Positions 20,644-31,285 of a DNA stretch of 64,000 nucleotides are shown one piece after another. The stretch lies in NCBI GenBank assembly GCA_010015745.1, contig ML978160.1:62001-126000 (forward strand), in the 5' to 3' direction. Under the pieces are notes generated by a model, which searched no databases, was not told the origin of the DNA, and saw only the letters and a program-made list of their open reading frames with translations. Made by a program: the position numbers and the translations under genes. Each line of letters starts with the position of its first letter. Position 1 is the stretch's first letter. Origin of the DNA: Setomelanomma holmii (taxonomy: Eukaryota > Ascomycota > Dothideomycetes > Pleosporales > Phaeosphaeriaceae).

Positions 20644-21424
20644 CATGGTAAGCTGCTCGTCTACACATTCGAATGCAATTAGCTAACAGTAACAGTCGTC
20701 ACCGTTCTCAATAAGTACGATACCTATACTTCTCAAGATCCGTCCGAGCTTCACTAATGGATTATAGACGGCGGCGCCGCGGTAGCCATGGTGGGCAAGG
20801 ACTGTGTAGCCATAGCCTGCGATCTGCGACTCGGCATGCAAGCGCTCACCATCTCGAACAACTTCCCCAAGATCTTCCAGTACGGCGACGTTTTCCTCGG
20901 CCTGACAGGTCTCGCTACCGATGTCGCTACCGTGTCCGATCTCTTCCGTTACAAAGTCAACATGTACCGGCTGCGCGAAGAGCGAAACATCAGCCCGCAG
21001 ACCATGGCGAACCTCGTATCCTCATCACTGTATGAGAAGCGATTTGGCCCATACTTCGTCAGCCCGGTCATTGCGGGGATTAATCAGACCACAGGGAAGC
21101 CGTTCATCTGCGGGTTCGACAGCATTGGGTGCATCGACTTTGCGAAGGACTTCATCGTTAGCGGAACAGCAAGTGATCAGCTGTTCGGTACTTGCGAGGG
21201 ATTGTGGGAGCCAGATCTGGTATGGTGATCAAGAAGAAGAAGAGGTTACTTGGGTGGGGAATACGACTGACAATCTACAGGGCCCGGAAGACCTCTTCGA
21301 GACCATCTCACAAGCACTACTTAACGCTGTTGACCGAGACGCACTATCAGGCTGGGGAGCGCATGTCTACATCATCGAGAAGGACAAGGTCACCAAGCGG
21401 TTACTCAAGGGCAGGCAAGATTGA
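20644..21424 (+). CDS. PUP3: 20S proteasome subunit beta-3 (Pup3/PSMB3)
   Basis: Four exons: 20644-20646, 20696-20714, 20768-21219 and 21281-21424, with introns of 49, 53 and 61 bp, encode 205 residues. As in PRE10 nearby, the first exon is only the ATG. The second is 19 bp (SSPFSI plus one base), after which GGAAVAMVGKDCVAIACDLR begins the beta-type fold. Other landmarks are FLGLTGLATDV, YEKRFGPYFVSPVIAG, DFIVSGTASDQLFG and ETISQALLNAVDRDALSGWG. The protein ends KGRQD like its yeast and human relatives. Beta-3 lacks the processed N-terminal Thr and is a non-catalytic inner-ring subunit. Confidence 0.95.
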
Positions 21425-21940
21425 GGTGCTCGATGGCATACGGTGCAATTCAACGAACGACGATCGTGCTTTACCGAGGATAGCTTGAGCACGCTTAGTC
21501 CAGTCTTCAACTCGAGGATCATGGCATGAGACCATCGTCCTGAGCGGCTGCATGATCGAGGACTCACGTAGGACGCAAAGAGAAAGCGATGGATAATGAT
21601 AGTTATGAATGAATACAACAAAATGACCTCGAACTTGACTTTGCTATAAGTCTGCTTGTACCTCCACTTGCTTATAATGTTTTGAATCGACCATTCTCGT
21701 AAACATGACTTCTGAATCTCGGACAAGGAGTCTACAATACAATACGATTCAAGAGGTCATACCTATCGATAACGCGCGAGGCAAGCACGTGAGTAGGTGT
21801 CGCCTTGGCATCTCCAACTTTCACGTCGCGTTCTACCCACACCTGTCTCACGTTGCGCACTACCCACATGGTCGAAGGAAGTCTGTATTAGACTCAGATA
21901 CTGCAACCACTTGCGACCCCAACTAAAATCAATCGTAGCA
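21425..21940. other. Intergenic and PRP28 leader
   Basis: 3' flank of PUP3 and 5' flank of PRP28. The PRP28 frame stays open upstream to 21797, but the ATG at 21941 is where family-like sequence starts. Confidence 0.5.
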
Positions 21941-24244
21941 ATGGACGCAATACCTCCACCACCTCCGCCGCAAGACAACATTCCTCCTCCTCCGCCGTCA
22001 GATGTGCCCCCACCACCGCCACCACCGCCTGAGGAGGAGCTGGGTCCGTCGCTAGTGCAGCCAAAGAAGGTCAAGAAAGGGTGGGCCTCGCAGAAGAAAC
22101 AGCCGCCGAGTATCGACGATATCCTCAAAGCTAAGCGCGAGAAAGAAGCCGCAGCTGCGAAACCCAAATTCCTGTCGAAAGCTGAGCGCGAGCGCATAGC
22201 ACTGGAAAAGCGACAGAAAGAGGTTGAGGAAGCACAACGGCGGAGGGAGGCCTCGAATGCCTCCAACGGCGTTCCGCATGGCGCAACACAAAACGGACAT
22301 TCTTACTCAAACGGACACTCTTACTCAAACGGACACTCTTACTCAAACGGACACTCTTACTCAAACGGCCACCACAATGGGTCGTCTTCAATACCCACTG
22401 GCCCCCGAGCTATGCGCCCAGATCCGCCGACAGGACCGTCGCATAGACACCAGCGGAACGGCGACATGGCGCCGCCGCCGGTGCCAGACAAGAAGGCAGG
22501 GAAGCGACCACCGCCAGAAGATACAGAGGCTGCATTGATACGGACGAGGTACATGGGCGCAGAGCAGAATCAGTCGACATTCTCAGCGAAAAAGAAGAGG
22601 AAGCGGACCACAGAGAAGAAGTTCAACTTCGAGTGGAACGAAGAGGAGGACACCAGCTACGACTACAATCCCATCTACCAGCAAAAGGCAGAAGCGGGCT
22701 TCTTCGGACGTGGCAGACTTGGTGGCTTCACGGAGGAGGTCACAGAGCAAGGCACACAGAAGTTTATTGAGGCCATGATCGAGCGTGATCCAGAGTCAGG
22801 CAGGGAGCGAGCAGAGCGCATACTCGAGATGGAACGGCGGCGAAAAGAGGAGGGAGGTCGGGCGCAGCTGGACAAGCACTGGAGCGAGAAGAAGCTGGAG
22901 CACATGCGCGAGCGCGATTGGCGTATCTTCAAGGAGGACTTCAACATTGCGACGAAAGGAGGATCGATACCCAATCCTATGCGAAACTGGGGAGAATCTG
23001 GATTGCCAGACAAGATCTTGCGGCTTGTCGAACAAGTGGGCTACAACGAACCGTCTGCCATTCAGCGTGCTGCCATACCTATTGCTTTGCAATGTCGCGA
23101 TCTTATTGGTGTCGCCGTCACAGGTTCAGGTAAAACAGCATCCTTCGTTCTACCACTGCTGGTATACATATCGGCACTTCCTCCTCTTGGTCCAAGCAAT
23201 CGCGCAGATGGTCCATACGCGATTGTCTTAGCACCAACACGTGAGTTGGCACAGCAAATCGAGGTAGAGACCAGGAAGTTCGCTGCGCCGCTGGGCTTCA
23301 ACACAGCGGTCATTGTTGGTGGTCACTCGATCGAAGAACAGGCATTCCAGATGCGAGACGGCGCAGAAATCGTCATCGCTACTCCTGGTCGTCTGGTCGA
23401 CTGCATTGAGAGGCGTATGCTTGTCCTGAGTCAGTGCACATATGTGATCATGGACGAAGCAGATCGCATGATCGACATGGGTTTCGAGGAGCCCGTCAAC
23501 AAGATTCTCGATGCACTGCCTGTTACCAACGAGAAGCCTGATAACGACATGGCCGAGGACCCCGATGCCATGAAGCGCGGCATGTACCGCCAGACAATGA
23601 TGTACACAGCCACCATGCCCACAGCTGTCGAGCGCATCGCTCGAAAATACCTCCGTCGCCCCGCCATCGTGACTATCGGCAACGTTGGTGAGGCCGTCGA
23701 AACCGTTGAGCAGCGTGTCGAACACATTCAAGGCGAAGAAAAGCGCAAGAAGCGCCTCCAGGAAATCCTCAACTCCAACGAATTCGCACCTCCAATCATC
23801 GTCTTCGTCAACATCAAACGCAACTGCGACGCCATCGCCCGCGACATCAAACACATGGGCTTCTCCTCTGTCACCTTACACGGATCCAAAACCCAAGAAC
23901 AGCGAGAAGCCGCCCTCGCCCAGCTCAAAGACCACCGCGTCGACGTCCTCGTCGCCACCGACTTGGCCGGTCGTGGTATCGACATCACGGACGTCTCGCT
24001 CGTTGTCAACTTCAACATGGCCACCAGCATCGAGAGCTACACGCATCGTATCGGTCGTACAGGTCGTGCGGGCAAGAGCGGTGTGGCGATCACGTTCTGG
24101 GGCAACGAGGATGCGGATGTGCTGTACGATCTGAAACAGATGCTGACCAAGAGTCAGATTAGTAAGGTCCCTGAGGATCTAAGGAAGCATGAGGCGGCGC
24201 AGCAGAAGGGTGGGAGGAATAAGGAGAAGAAAGCGCTGACATAG
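21941..24244 (+). CDS. PRP28: Pre-mRNA-splicing DEAD-box RNA helicase Prp28
   Basis: Intronless, 767 residues from MDAIPPPPPPQDN. The N-terminus is Pro-rich, followed by a Lys/Glu helix (SKAERERIALEKRQKEVEEA) and a low-complexity part with four NGHSYS repeats. The NTR block (FNFEWNEEEDTSYDYNPIY) and RDWRIFKEDFNI with NPMRNWGES are characteristic of Prp28/DDX23. Helicase motifs follow in order: Q-motif region (GYNEPSAIQRAAIP), I (TGSGKTASF), Ia (PTRELAQQ), Ib (TPGRL), II (DEAD), III (TAT), IV (IIVFVNIKRNCD), V (ATDLAGRGIDI) and VI (HRIGRTGRAG). It drives exchange of U1 for U6 at the 5' splice site in the U5/tri-snRNP and is nuclear. Confidence 0.97.
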   Translation: MDAIPPPPPPQDNIPPPPPSDVPPPPPPPPEEELGPSLVQPKKVKKGWASQKKQPPSIDDILKAKREKEAAAAKPKFLSKAERERIALEKRQKEVEEAQRRREASNASNGVPHGATQNGHSYSNGHSYSNGHSYSNGHSYSNGHHNGSSSIPTGPRAMRPDPPTGPSHRHQRNGDMAPPPVPDKKAGKRPPPEDTEAALIRTRYMGAEQNQSTFSAKKKRKRTTEKKFNFEWNEEEDTSYDYNPIYQQKAEAGFFGRGRLGGFTEEVTEQGTQKFIEAMIERDPESGRERAERILEMERRRKEEGGRAQLDKHWSEKKLEHMRERDWRIFKEDFNIATKGGSIPNPMRNWGESGLPDKILRLVEQVGYNEPSAIQRAAIPIALQCRDLIGVAVTGSGKTASFVLPLLVYISALPPLGPSNRADGPYAIVLAPTRELAQQIEVETRKFAAPLGFNTAVIVGGHSIEEQAFQMRDGAEIVIATPGRLVDCIERRMLVLSQCTYVIMDEADRMIDMGFEEPVNKILDALPVTNEKPDNDMAEDPDAMKRGMYRQTMMYTATMPTAVERIARKYLRRPAIVTIGNVGEAVETVEQRVEHIQGEEKRKKRLQEILNSNEFAPPIIVFVNIKRNCDAIARDIKHMGFSSVTLHGSKTQEQREAALAQLKDHRVDVLVATDLAGRGIDITDVSLVVNFNMATSIESYTHRIGRTGRAGKSGVAITFWGNEDADVLYDLKQMLTKSQISKVPEDLRKHEAAQQKGGRNKEKKALT
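22292..22363 (+). repeat. Four 18-bp in-frame repeats in PRP28
   Basis: Four near-identical 18-bp units (22292-22309, 22310-22327, 22328-22345, 22346-22363) encode NGHSYS each, in the unconserved N-terminal region. Unit 1 differs by one base (cat for cac); units 2-4 are identical, which suggests recent slippage. Confidence 0.9.
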
Positions 24245-24549
24245 GGGGATGTGTAAGTTATAGTTTAGGCTGTGGGGATGGGTAGTGGTAGCTATGGACT
24301 AATTAGGTTGCCCATGTCACTTCTTCTGTTCGTTGCCACGAAATATTTCATTCCCTGGAACATATCCTATCATCACCAGGATTCGTCCAAAATTCCCACG
24401 GTTCTACATAAAGTCCATCCTACCTGCCTTTCAACCCCCGTCGGAAGCAAGCCGTACGTCGCTGGAAGTTGGAGAAGCCGCAAAAAGTGCAATATTACCT
24501 ATCCCTCCTGCCGCCCTCTGATCTCAGCCGGCAAGCTTGCATCCTTACT
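24245..24549. other. Convergent 3' region
   Basis: 3' flanks of PRP28 and of the minus-strand membrane protein. No gene seen. Confidence 0.5.
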
Positions 24550-25338
24550 TTACGCAGACGACGCCTTACTACTCGCAGCCGACAGCTCAGACTCAATATG
24601 ACTTTGGCGTGCAGCCATGATGATGCTGCACATTTCTTGCGCACGTGAGACGGCCTGCTTTCCAATTATGTCTTCTGGAACTTCTGTCGGGGCTGGCAGA
24701 GAGGTGATGGTGCTTGTTACGGTAGCGACGGTTGGGGTCGTTGGATTTGGGTGTTCGAGTGTGAGTGTTGAGATTATCGTGGGTGTGAGTGTCGATAGTA
24801 TGGTGGCGGTTGTGGTGGTGGTCGACGTGGATGTGCTGTGGTGCACATATACTGTCGGAACCAGCACCGTGGTAGTTAGGAGGAGAGTACTCGTCGCATG
24901 CCATGTTGTCGTCGTAACGCCATTGGTCTCGGGGTCAGGTGTCCATAGTCTAAAGCCCACCACGATGAGTGCGACAAGTGCGAGAAGCAAGAGTAGAATG
25001 GTAACAATCGGCATGAAGATGTCCACGAAAGGGTCGTACAAGACTATGGTCTTGTTGGGCTTAGTTTGAGAATCAGCTGCGTGTTGCCGATGGAGTTGTT
25101 CCAGGAGAACGTTCATTAATTCTCGTTCTCGCATGGCCTTAGGGGAAAGATCGGTGTCTGTGACGGCGCCGTTTTCGTTGGAGGTGACCGAGTCGGGGGT
25201 GAAGGATGAAGAAGAATCGATCGCAAAGAGCCAATTATTCACCTCTGGAAAAGGGTCGGTTGTGGCGAGTGAAGGTGATGGAGGCGTGACGATGGAGATG
25301 GAAGTGGAAGACTGTGATGAGGTTGATGAAGAAGGCAT
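24550..25338 (-). CDS. Single-pass Ser/Thr-rich membrane protein, unknown
   Basis: 262 residues, one exon. A Ser/Thr-rich N-terminus leads to a charged stretch (KAMRERELMNVLLEQLHRQH). One strong transmembrane helix follows (IFMPIVTILLLLLALVALIV, residues about 108-127). After it comes a long Thr/Ser/Val-rich region with repeated short Thr runs (LTPTIISTLTLEHPNPTTPT), suggestive of O-glycosylation. The C-terminal end is helical and Ser/Ala-rich. There is no signal peptide. The topology suggests a type II or type III plasma-membrane or secretory-pathway protein. Family not recognised. Confidence 0.6.
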   Translation of the reverse strand: MPSSSTSSQSSTSISIVTPPSPSLATTDPFPEVNNWLFAIDSSSSFTPDSVTSNENGAVTDTDLSPKAMRERELMNVLLEQLHRQHAADSQTKPNKTIVLYDPFVDIFMPIVTILLLLLALVALIVVGFRLWTPDPETNGVTTTTWHATSTLLLTTTVLVPTVYVHHSTSTSTTTTTATILSTLTPTIISTLTLEHPNPTTPTVATVTSTITSLPAPTEVPEDIIGKQAVSRAQEMCSIIMAARQSHIESELSAASSKASSA

Positions 25339-26675
25339 TTTGGCTGCGTTGGTCTGGGAATGGTGAAAGTGTCTCGAGAATTATGTGGTATGTGAAAGGG
25401 AAGGAAGATTTGATGCTAAGAAAGAATTGCGGAGTGAGATGTGTGAAGAATACATCGAAGCTACAGAGTCTTGAGATGGAGCTAGGTGCCAGTATCATGG
25501 TTTGTTTTGAGGCTGTGGAGAGAATTTGAGAGGAATTACGAATATTGGTTGACATCCAGGGCAAATGCTTGGTAACAGATGCATGACTAACGACCCAAAA
25601 AATCTCATTTCCGACAACTGCGATATTTGCTACCAACCAAACCAGTCTTACAGAAGAGACCACGTAGCCGGCAAGGTCAATAATGTAACGGTACGGAGGG
25701 GGGAGGACTGCGCTGAATTGACTACCTGAGGTGGGCGGAGCTACATATATAGACTGCCGTACATGAGCTATCCCAACTCGTACTAGAGTGGGTCTGGGCA
25801 AGGCCCAAACCGTTACAAATAAGAAGATGTTAGAGATTGTAGCTGCTGGAATTGGCCTTATTGCCTACTACCGAATGTATGTCATTGCTTATACCGAACA
25901 TAATTAACAACGTCTGACTACATTGAATGCATCCAGCCAGGTATTGTGATCCATAATTCCGTGCTTCAGTGTTGTGGTGCCCCGTAACTATTGGATCCGA
26001 GTGTTCTTCCAAAAGTTCCCTACTGCATCACCCATGCTTTGTCCTCCGCTCAACACATTGACTTGGCCCAAATCGGGGCATTGCCTGTTCTCAGACGCCT
26101 TGATATCTGGCGAGGCGAATACTTTCGTAGGTTACGTGCGGAGAACGACTTTACCACCGAGGCCAGGACATGTGCCATGATAGAAGGTTGCAGGCGGCTG
26201 AAGGTTTACTGTAACGGTACAAAAAGGCCGACCTTGTGTACCGTTCCGTATACAAGGTATTTATACCGTCACATTTACGCAATGTCGTCGGTGAAGTTGT
26301 GAAATTGGAAGCATTCTGTGTCGCCGTTTCCTGGCGCGGTGGGAATAGCACTCCCTCAGCATATTGAACGTTGAACATCTTGAAAGCAGCGCGGACTGTT
26401 CAGAAAAGGCTAAGGCTAGCGCGTGAGCGGTCGTAGCATACTTTGGTTGTGGCAAACCTCGACTCGGAGACTTGATGTCCCTGTAACAGCCACACACAGC
26501 AGCTCTGTGCAGCCCCTGGATCATTATGGGGAAGCATGTTGGGAACAATGTGCTCTTGCGCCAACTTGGTGGACCATTCAATAGCCTTGCAGAAGGCGCC
26601 GCGTCTCTGGGACTTGATATCCCTGCAAGGTGTTCTTGGACGCTTTTCGCCAACATAGGTATGTGCGGGTCGAAG
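25339..26675. other. Intergenic, no supported gene
   Basis: Around 1.3 kb with scattered short frames on both strands and no motif. Composition is unremarkable. Confidence 0.45.
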
Positions 26676-26996
26676 TCATCGCGCTGTGTACAGCGCAATA
26701 GCCAAGAGAGTAGCGAGTGCCACGACTGCAGCCCCGGGGAAGAAGACGCAGAATGATAGTGCCTGATTCTGAGCTCGGAGATCGTCTTGGCGGACACTTT
26801 CCAAAAGGATCGGCATATCCATGTTGCTAGTTGCGGATCCAGCATCGGAACTGCTTGTTGGAGCATGAAGACTGCTCTCATCGTCAGCGAAGTCAGATTC
26901 GGAAGCAGCAATGGCGTCCTCCACGAGAAGAGCTAGCGGCTGTGACGAAGAGGCGGAAGGACGAGGGGCATTAGGTTCCTCCTGATCCGGGGCCAT
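26676..26996 (-). CDS. Small tail-anchored protein, unknown
   Basis: 106 residues from the ATG at 26996 (MAPDQEEPNAPRPSASSSQP). The frame is open a further 81 bases upstream to another Met. The body is acidic and Ser-rich (EDAIAASESDFADDESS). A single hydrophobic helix at the C-terminus (FCVFFPGAAVVALATLLAIA) is followed by only a few residues (LYTAR), a tail-anchor layout. Small size and lack of motifs make it uncertain. Confidence 0.4.
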   Translation of the reverse strand: MAPDQEEPNAPRPSASSSQPLALLVEDAIAASESDFADDESSLHAPTSSSDAGSATSNMDMPILLESVRQDDLRAQNQALSFCVFFPGAAVVALATLLAIALYTAR

Positions 26997-27670
26997 AGCT
27001 TCGACGAGGAAAAGGGTCTTGTGTTGGACGGGAGTATTCGAAAAGCCATTCCACTTTGAATGCGATATTTGAGCCAAAAGCTCTGCGCATCCAGTACCAT
27101 GGATCTAGTAACATGAAGAGGTAATTTTGTCAAAGGGACCTTTTCAGGTGGCGGTTGAGTCGGTCCCCGGTACACTTCCTTCCTAGTTGACCACAAATCC
27201 GTATAGCCCAATGAGTCGAAGGGGGAACTTTCAAAAGCATGTACAAGAACCAAAATACTCCCCTCCGCCCAAGAAAAGTCTCGGCTTTTCCAGATCAATT
27301 GATTCGGTCCTCAGTCGTGGGTAGTTTGTCTCGTGAATTTGCACGCTGGAAATTACTCTGGAAGAACAATCGCTCACCCTGGTGGCGTCTTCACGAGAGA
27401 ATCGTCGCTATCAATGAAATTGCTGTTATCTGGAAGCCTTCCTTGTTCTGTGGTAGGAGTAGGCACGCAGCTGCTCGCGAAGGAAGGAAGCGCTCAGTGC
27501 GACCGCTAGATTCGCCAATACTTACCTTCTGTGGCGGCGTCTACATCAAACCGTCTTCCAGCCATATTGTTATGCGCATGCTCTCATCCCTGTGCGCTTG
27601 TATCACATTCCTTATTCTTCTGCTCATATCAGCGCTGCGACGCTCGCGTCCCACTCGCTTTGGAGGCACC
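26997..27670. other. Intergenic between divergent genes
   Basis: Upstream of both the tail-anchored candidate and the AIG2-like gene. The AIG2-like frame remains open upstream to 27239 and includes a hydrophobic run (CITFLILLLISA, near 27600), so an N-terminal membrane segment is possible if an earlier start is used. Confidence 0.4.
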
Positions 27671-29728
27671 ATGGCTCGTCCACTCATGCACATGATCGAT
27701 TATCCGACACTTGCAAAGATACTCCACGATTACGAAGGCATTCCTGAGACACCGGTGCCAGTCGATGGTGTCGCTCCACCAACCACCGAAGAAATCGAGC
27801 GTTGGTGCAAGTTGTTCGACCTGTTGCCAGAAGAAGCCGAATTTTGGGTTTGCGCCCAGCGCCGTGACTTTCCCGATTTGGCCATATCTCTCCAAATACG
27901 TGCGCGATGGCCATAGGAGGTCTGCAGACAGCTCGGATTTGACCGACAAGCTTATGACTTCTGGCTCGAGTGCATGGAGGAGTTCCACTATACCGCTCCC
28001 AAAGATGTAGGCGCAGTGGCAGCGAACATACGCGGGAGGATTGAGCTGGCCTTCATCAAGGACGTAGACCTCGTCAAGCCACGTCTGGACTGGGTACCGG
28101 AGATCGGTCGAACCATCCCTCCGCGCACACACTTCATCATCGACACACTACGAAACCGCAAAGAGGTTTTCGTACTTCGCTCATGGGAGGCCATGCTTCT
28201 CAGGAGACGCTTACCAAACATGATATCGATGAACGGCGAATACTACGAAACAAAGCTCGAGACCATCTCCCTGTTTTTGGCACGGAAGCAATTGCTGGAT
28301 GGGTCCAGAAATCCGTGCCTCCCCGATCCAACGCTTCCACAACATCGACTAGACCAAAATGAAATACCACGGCCGCTACAAGACGAACTTCCCGTATGGT
28401 ACTTTCTGACCGGACACATGACGCACCCATATGTGCTCAGGGCTCTCCTAAGACTGGACCACGAACCGCCATTACGACACGCTACTGTCCACGGACTTTG
28501 GACAGATCCCGATCACGACACCGAGGTCGCTTGGGCGTGCGAATCGCAGAAGATAGACTATATGGCGACTAGCACCGAGGGAGTCGCGTATCTTGTGACA
28601 GACAAGCTCACAGAGGGCAGACTACGATATCTGAAGTCTAACCTTTATGAGGTGAGGCGATGCAAGATTGTCTTACATACACTCTTCGCAGGTGGCCAAG
28701 AACAAGAAGTAGCTGGTCTCACATTCACTTCCATCGGAGGTTTTGACGCTGTATATGAGATGATTGGAGTCAGAGACCTGCAAATAGAGAATCACCCAGA
28801 AACCGACTGGAAACAAAGCCCTTTCGCGAACGTTGTGTTACCGGTTCCGGAGCGCTGGCCGCACGGTGATCATATCTTCAAGGTGTGGCTTCTGAGCGAG
28901 TGGCGAAAGATACCAAAAACCAACGGGAAGGACTTTTTCAACCGGGCTGAGGCGGTCAGAGAATCCGGCGTAAGATATGCACCACCTTCTAGGCTTTACA
29001 TCGCAACTAGTGCTTTAGACCCTGAGCTTCCGTCCAGTCCAGAGGATGAGGATCTTGACCTCCATCGAGTCAAAAGGCGGAACCCTTGGAGTTCGTCATC
29101 GAGGAGCTCTTTCGACCGTGGAGAAGCCTGGTGGAATCCGCCTAAGGATGGCACAGCGAAGGTTCCCAATCCGATGTCGAGGAATGACTCCGGGACCTTG
29201 GAAGTTGATGATAAAGCCTCGAGTCCCACGATACCGGGCGTTCTGGATGAGCTGGATCATATATCGTCCTCGATGAGAGATGTTCTGGAGGGTTCCGTCC
29301 CCGATGCACCGAGTTTGCCAGAACGGTCGCCGTTGAGACCTATATCAGCGCGGACAAGAGCTGACCAACGACCATTGGCAGGCTCACCCACGCATCAGAG
29401 GTTGGGGTTGTCTCCTGTTTATGTTGTCGAGTCTGGGGTCGAGACCACGGCCGATAGGCAGCAACTAATGGCCAGTGCAACTTCTGCCGGAACGGAAACG
29501 ATAATACTAGAGAGTCTAACGAGAGGTGAAGATCCAACTAGTGGTGCTCAATACGGAACACACGAGGAGCAGGATCTAAACTTGACCGAATGGGACGAGC
29601 TGGGTGACGATGATGATGAAGAGGGTGATATGCGTGGGTCGCACCAAGAGCGTTCCCTTAATACTCTCGGCGCTGTGTCGCTTCTTATTGTTTTGTATTT
29701 GATGTATGCTGGAATGGACTTGTTGTGA
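27671..29728 (+). pseudogene. AIG2/GGCT-like protein gene with internal TAG
   Basis: One frame runs 27671-29728 (686 codons) broken only by TAG at 27914-27916. The N-terminal part (EEIERWCKLFDLLPEEAEFW, RRDFPDL) and the part after the stop (EVCRQLGFDRQAYDFWLECM) read as one helical domain. The stop replaces a residue where CAG would fit. The middle has an AIG2/gamma-glutamylcyclotransferase-like segment (PVWYFLTGHMTHPYVLRALL to TSIGGFDAVYEMI). The C-terminal half is Ser/Pro-rich and acidic, ending in a hydrophobic anchor (LGAVSLLIVLYLMYAGMDLL). No in-phase intron with a good donor and branch removes the stop. If translation starts at the Met at 27974, a 584-residue protein could still be made, so it may be a truncated but expressed allele. 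Confidence 0.6.
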
Positions 29729-30259
29729 TGGGATGGATTTGGATTATTGTTGTCGCCGATTGACGTCATCAGCAGCTTAGCTCAATTCAGTTCGAATGCA
29801 ACCAGTGCCGACATCCAGCCTTCCTTGATCTCTTTGCTTATCAAGCCATCACATTGCGCCTTGCCACAAGGCTTGCAAGTCGTCGTCACGCAAAGCTTGG
29901 CCAACGTGGTCGATCGCACGCTCAGGGACGAATGACAGGGATGCAGGCCCGAAACATGCACTGGAGCCGGCATGTGGGGATAAACGCGATCCTGTGGGAT
30001 AATGTTCCAACCCACGATCAATCTACACCTTACGGATCCGGGCATAATCTATTGTTAGACTGAAAGCCCTTGCAGGTTGTATGGGAGTGCCCAGACGGAA
30101 AGGCTGGGCATACGGCAGGCGTCGATGTAATTAGCAGGAGGTACAAAAGTCGGAAATGGCGCGCATGGGTATGCGGGTTGTCGCTGCATCTTCGATTTCG
30201 TTGCGCATCACATAAGATAACGCAGTTCATTCGGGAAAACTTGAATCGTGGTCGCAAAC
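29729..30259. other. Intergenic
   Basis: About 530 bp holding the promoter of the dienelactone-hydrolase-like gene. Nothing else seen. Confidence 0.5.
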
Positions 30260-31149
30260 ATGGTTGCAACAAGTCAGCTTCTCGCTGGTCTGGCAACCAT
30301 TAGCAGCGCGCTCGCCGCATACTCGTTCCCGCCGCACGTAGTACGAAATGAGGGCGTACCAGTTGGGCAGTTGAAGAACATCAGCGGAAGTGAGTGGAGG
30401 AAGAGAGCGAATATCGATACAAATGATAGAGATGCTGATATTGATTAGTTGAGATGTACTTATCCTACCCTCCCGGGCGCAACACATCCGACAAGGTGCT
30501 TCTTTACGTGACCGATATCTTCGGCGTGCCGCTCCTCCAGAACAAGCTCCTTGCCGACTCATTGGCCGCAAACGACTACCTAGTCGTAATGCCCGATCTA
30601 TTCCGAGGCGATGCAATCTCAGTCGAAGAGCAAGAAGCAGGCCTAAACTTGACCGAGTGGCGTGCGCTGCATCCCACTTCCGACATTGACAGCATCATCA
30701 ACACGACCATCACCTATGTGCGTAGCGAGTTGAATGCTTCGAGAATTGGCGGTCTCGGTTTCTGTTTTGGCGGAAAGTATGTTCCGCGATTTTTGACGAC
30801 TACTGGTGGTATCGATCTTGGCTTCATTGCGCATCCGAGCAGCTTGACAGAGCAGGAAATTGGCGCTATTGCTAACCCGATTAGCATTGCTGCTGGCAGT
30901 AAGTACAAATCATGCAAGCGAAAACTATTCGTGCTAAATGTTGCAGCACTCGACGCTTCGTTCAACGCCACAGCCAAGGTCCGAGCTGAGAGCATTTTGA
31001 ACACCAACAACATCACTTTCCAGTCGAACTTATACTATGGTGCGCCTCATGGCTTCGCAGTCCGAGTCAACCAGAGTGTGCCGGTGCAGGCATATGCCAA
31101 GCAAGCCAGCTTTGTTCAGGCGGTTACCTGGTTTAATGCGTGGTTGTAA
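30260..31149 (+). CDS. Secreted dienelactone hydrolase family protein
   Basis: Three exons, 30260-30389, 30449-30898 and 30947-31149, with introns of 59 bp (GTGAGT) and 48 bp (GTAAGT), give 260 residues. The N-terminus is a signal peptide (MVATSQLLAGLATISSALAA). The alpha/beta-hydrolase core has the Cys nucleophile elbow GLGFCFGGKY (family pattern G-x-C-x-G-G), an Asp just after the second splice (LDASFNAT) and the His in YYGAPHGFAVR, so the Cys-Asp-His triad looks complete. Several N-glycosylation sequons (NTS, NLT, NTT, NAS, NAT) agree with secretion. Substrate unknown; relatives cleave lactones or act on small ester substrates. Confidence 0.88.
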
Positions 31150-31285
31150 GAGTGTTGTTCTGTACTGGTTGCGATAGCACCTCACATCGGGAACGCGAAA
31201 CAAAATCATAGCAGTTAGTGTCTCCATATTGACCAGGATTGAGACACACGTTGGCGACCATCAAGACTTTTGAATCGTACGTCTT

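Noticed and set aside
23591..23620. TAT instead of SAT in helicase motif III of Prp28
   Set aside because: TAT is the usual form in the Prp28/DDX23 family, so it is not an anomaly.
26261..26911. 216-codon minus-strand frame as a gene
   Set aside because: It overlaps the tail-anchored candidate in another frame and shows no motif or family-like composition.
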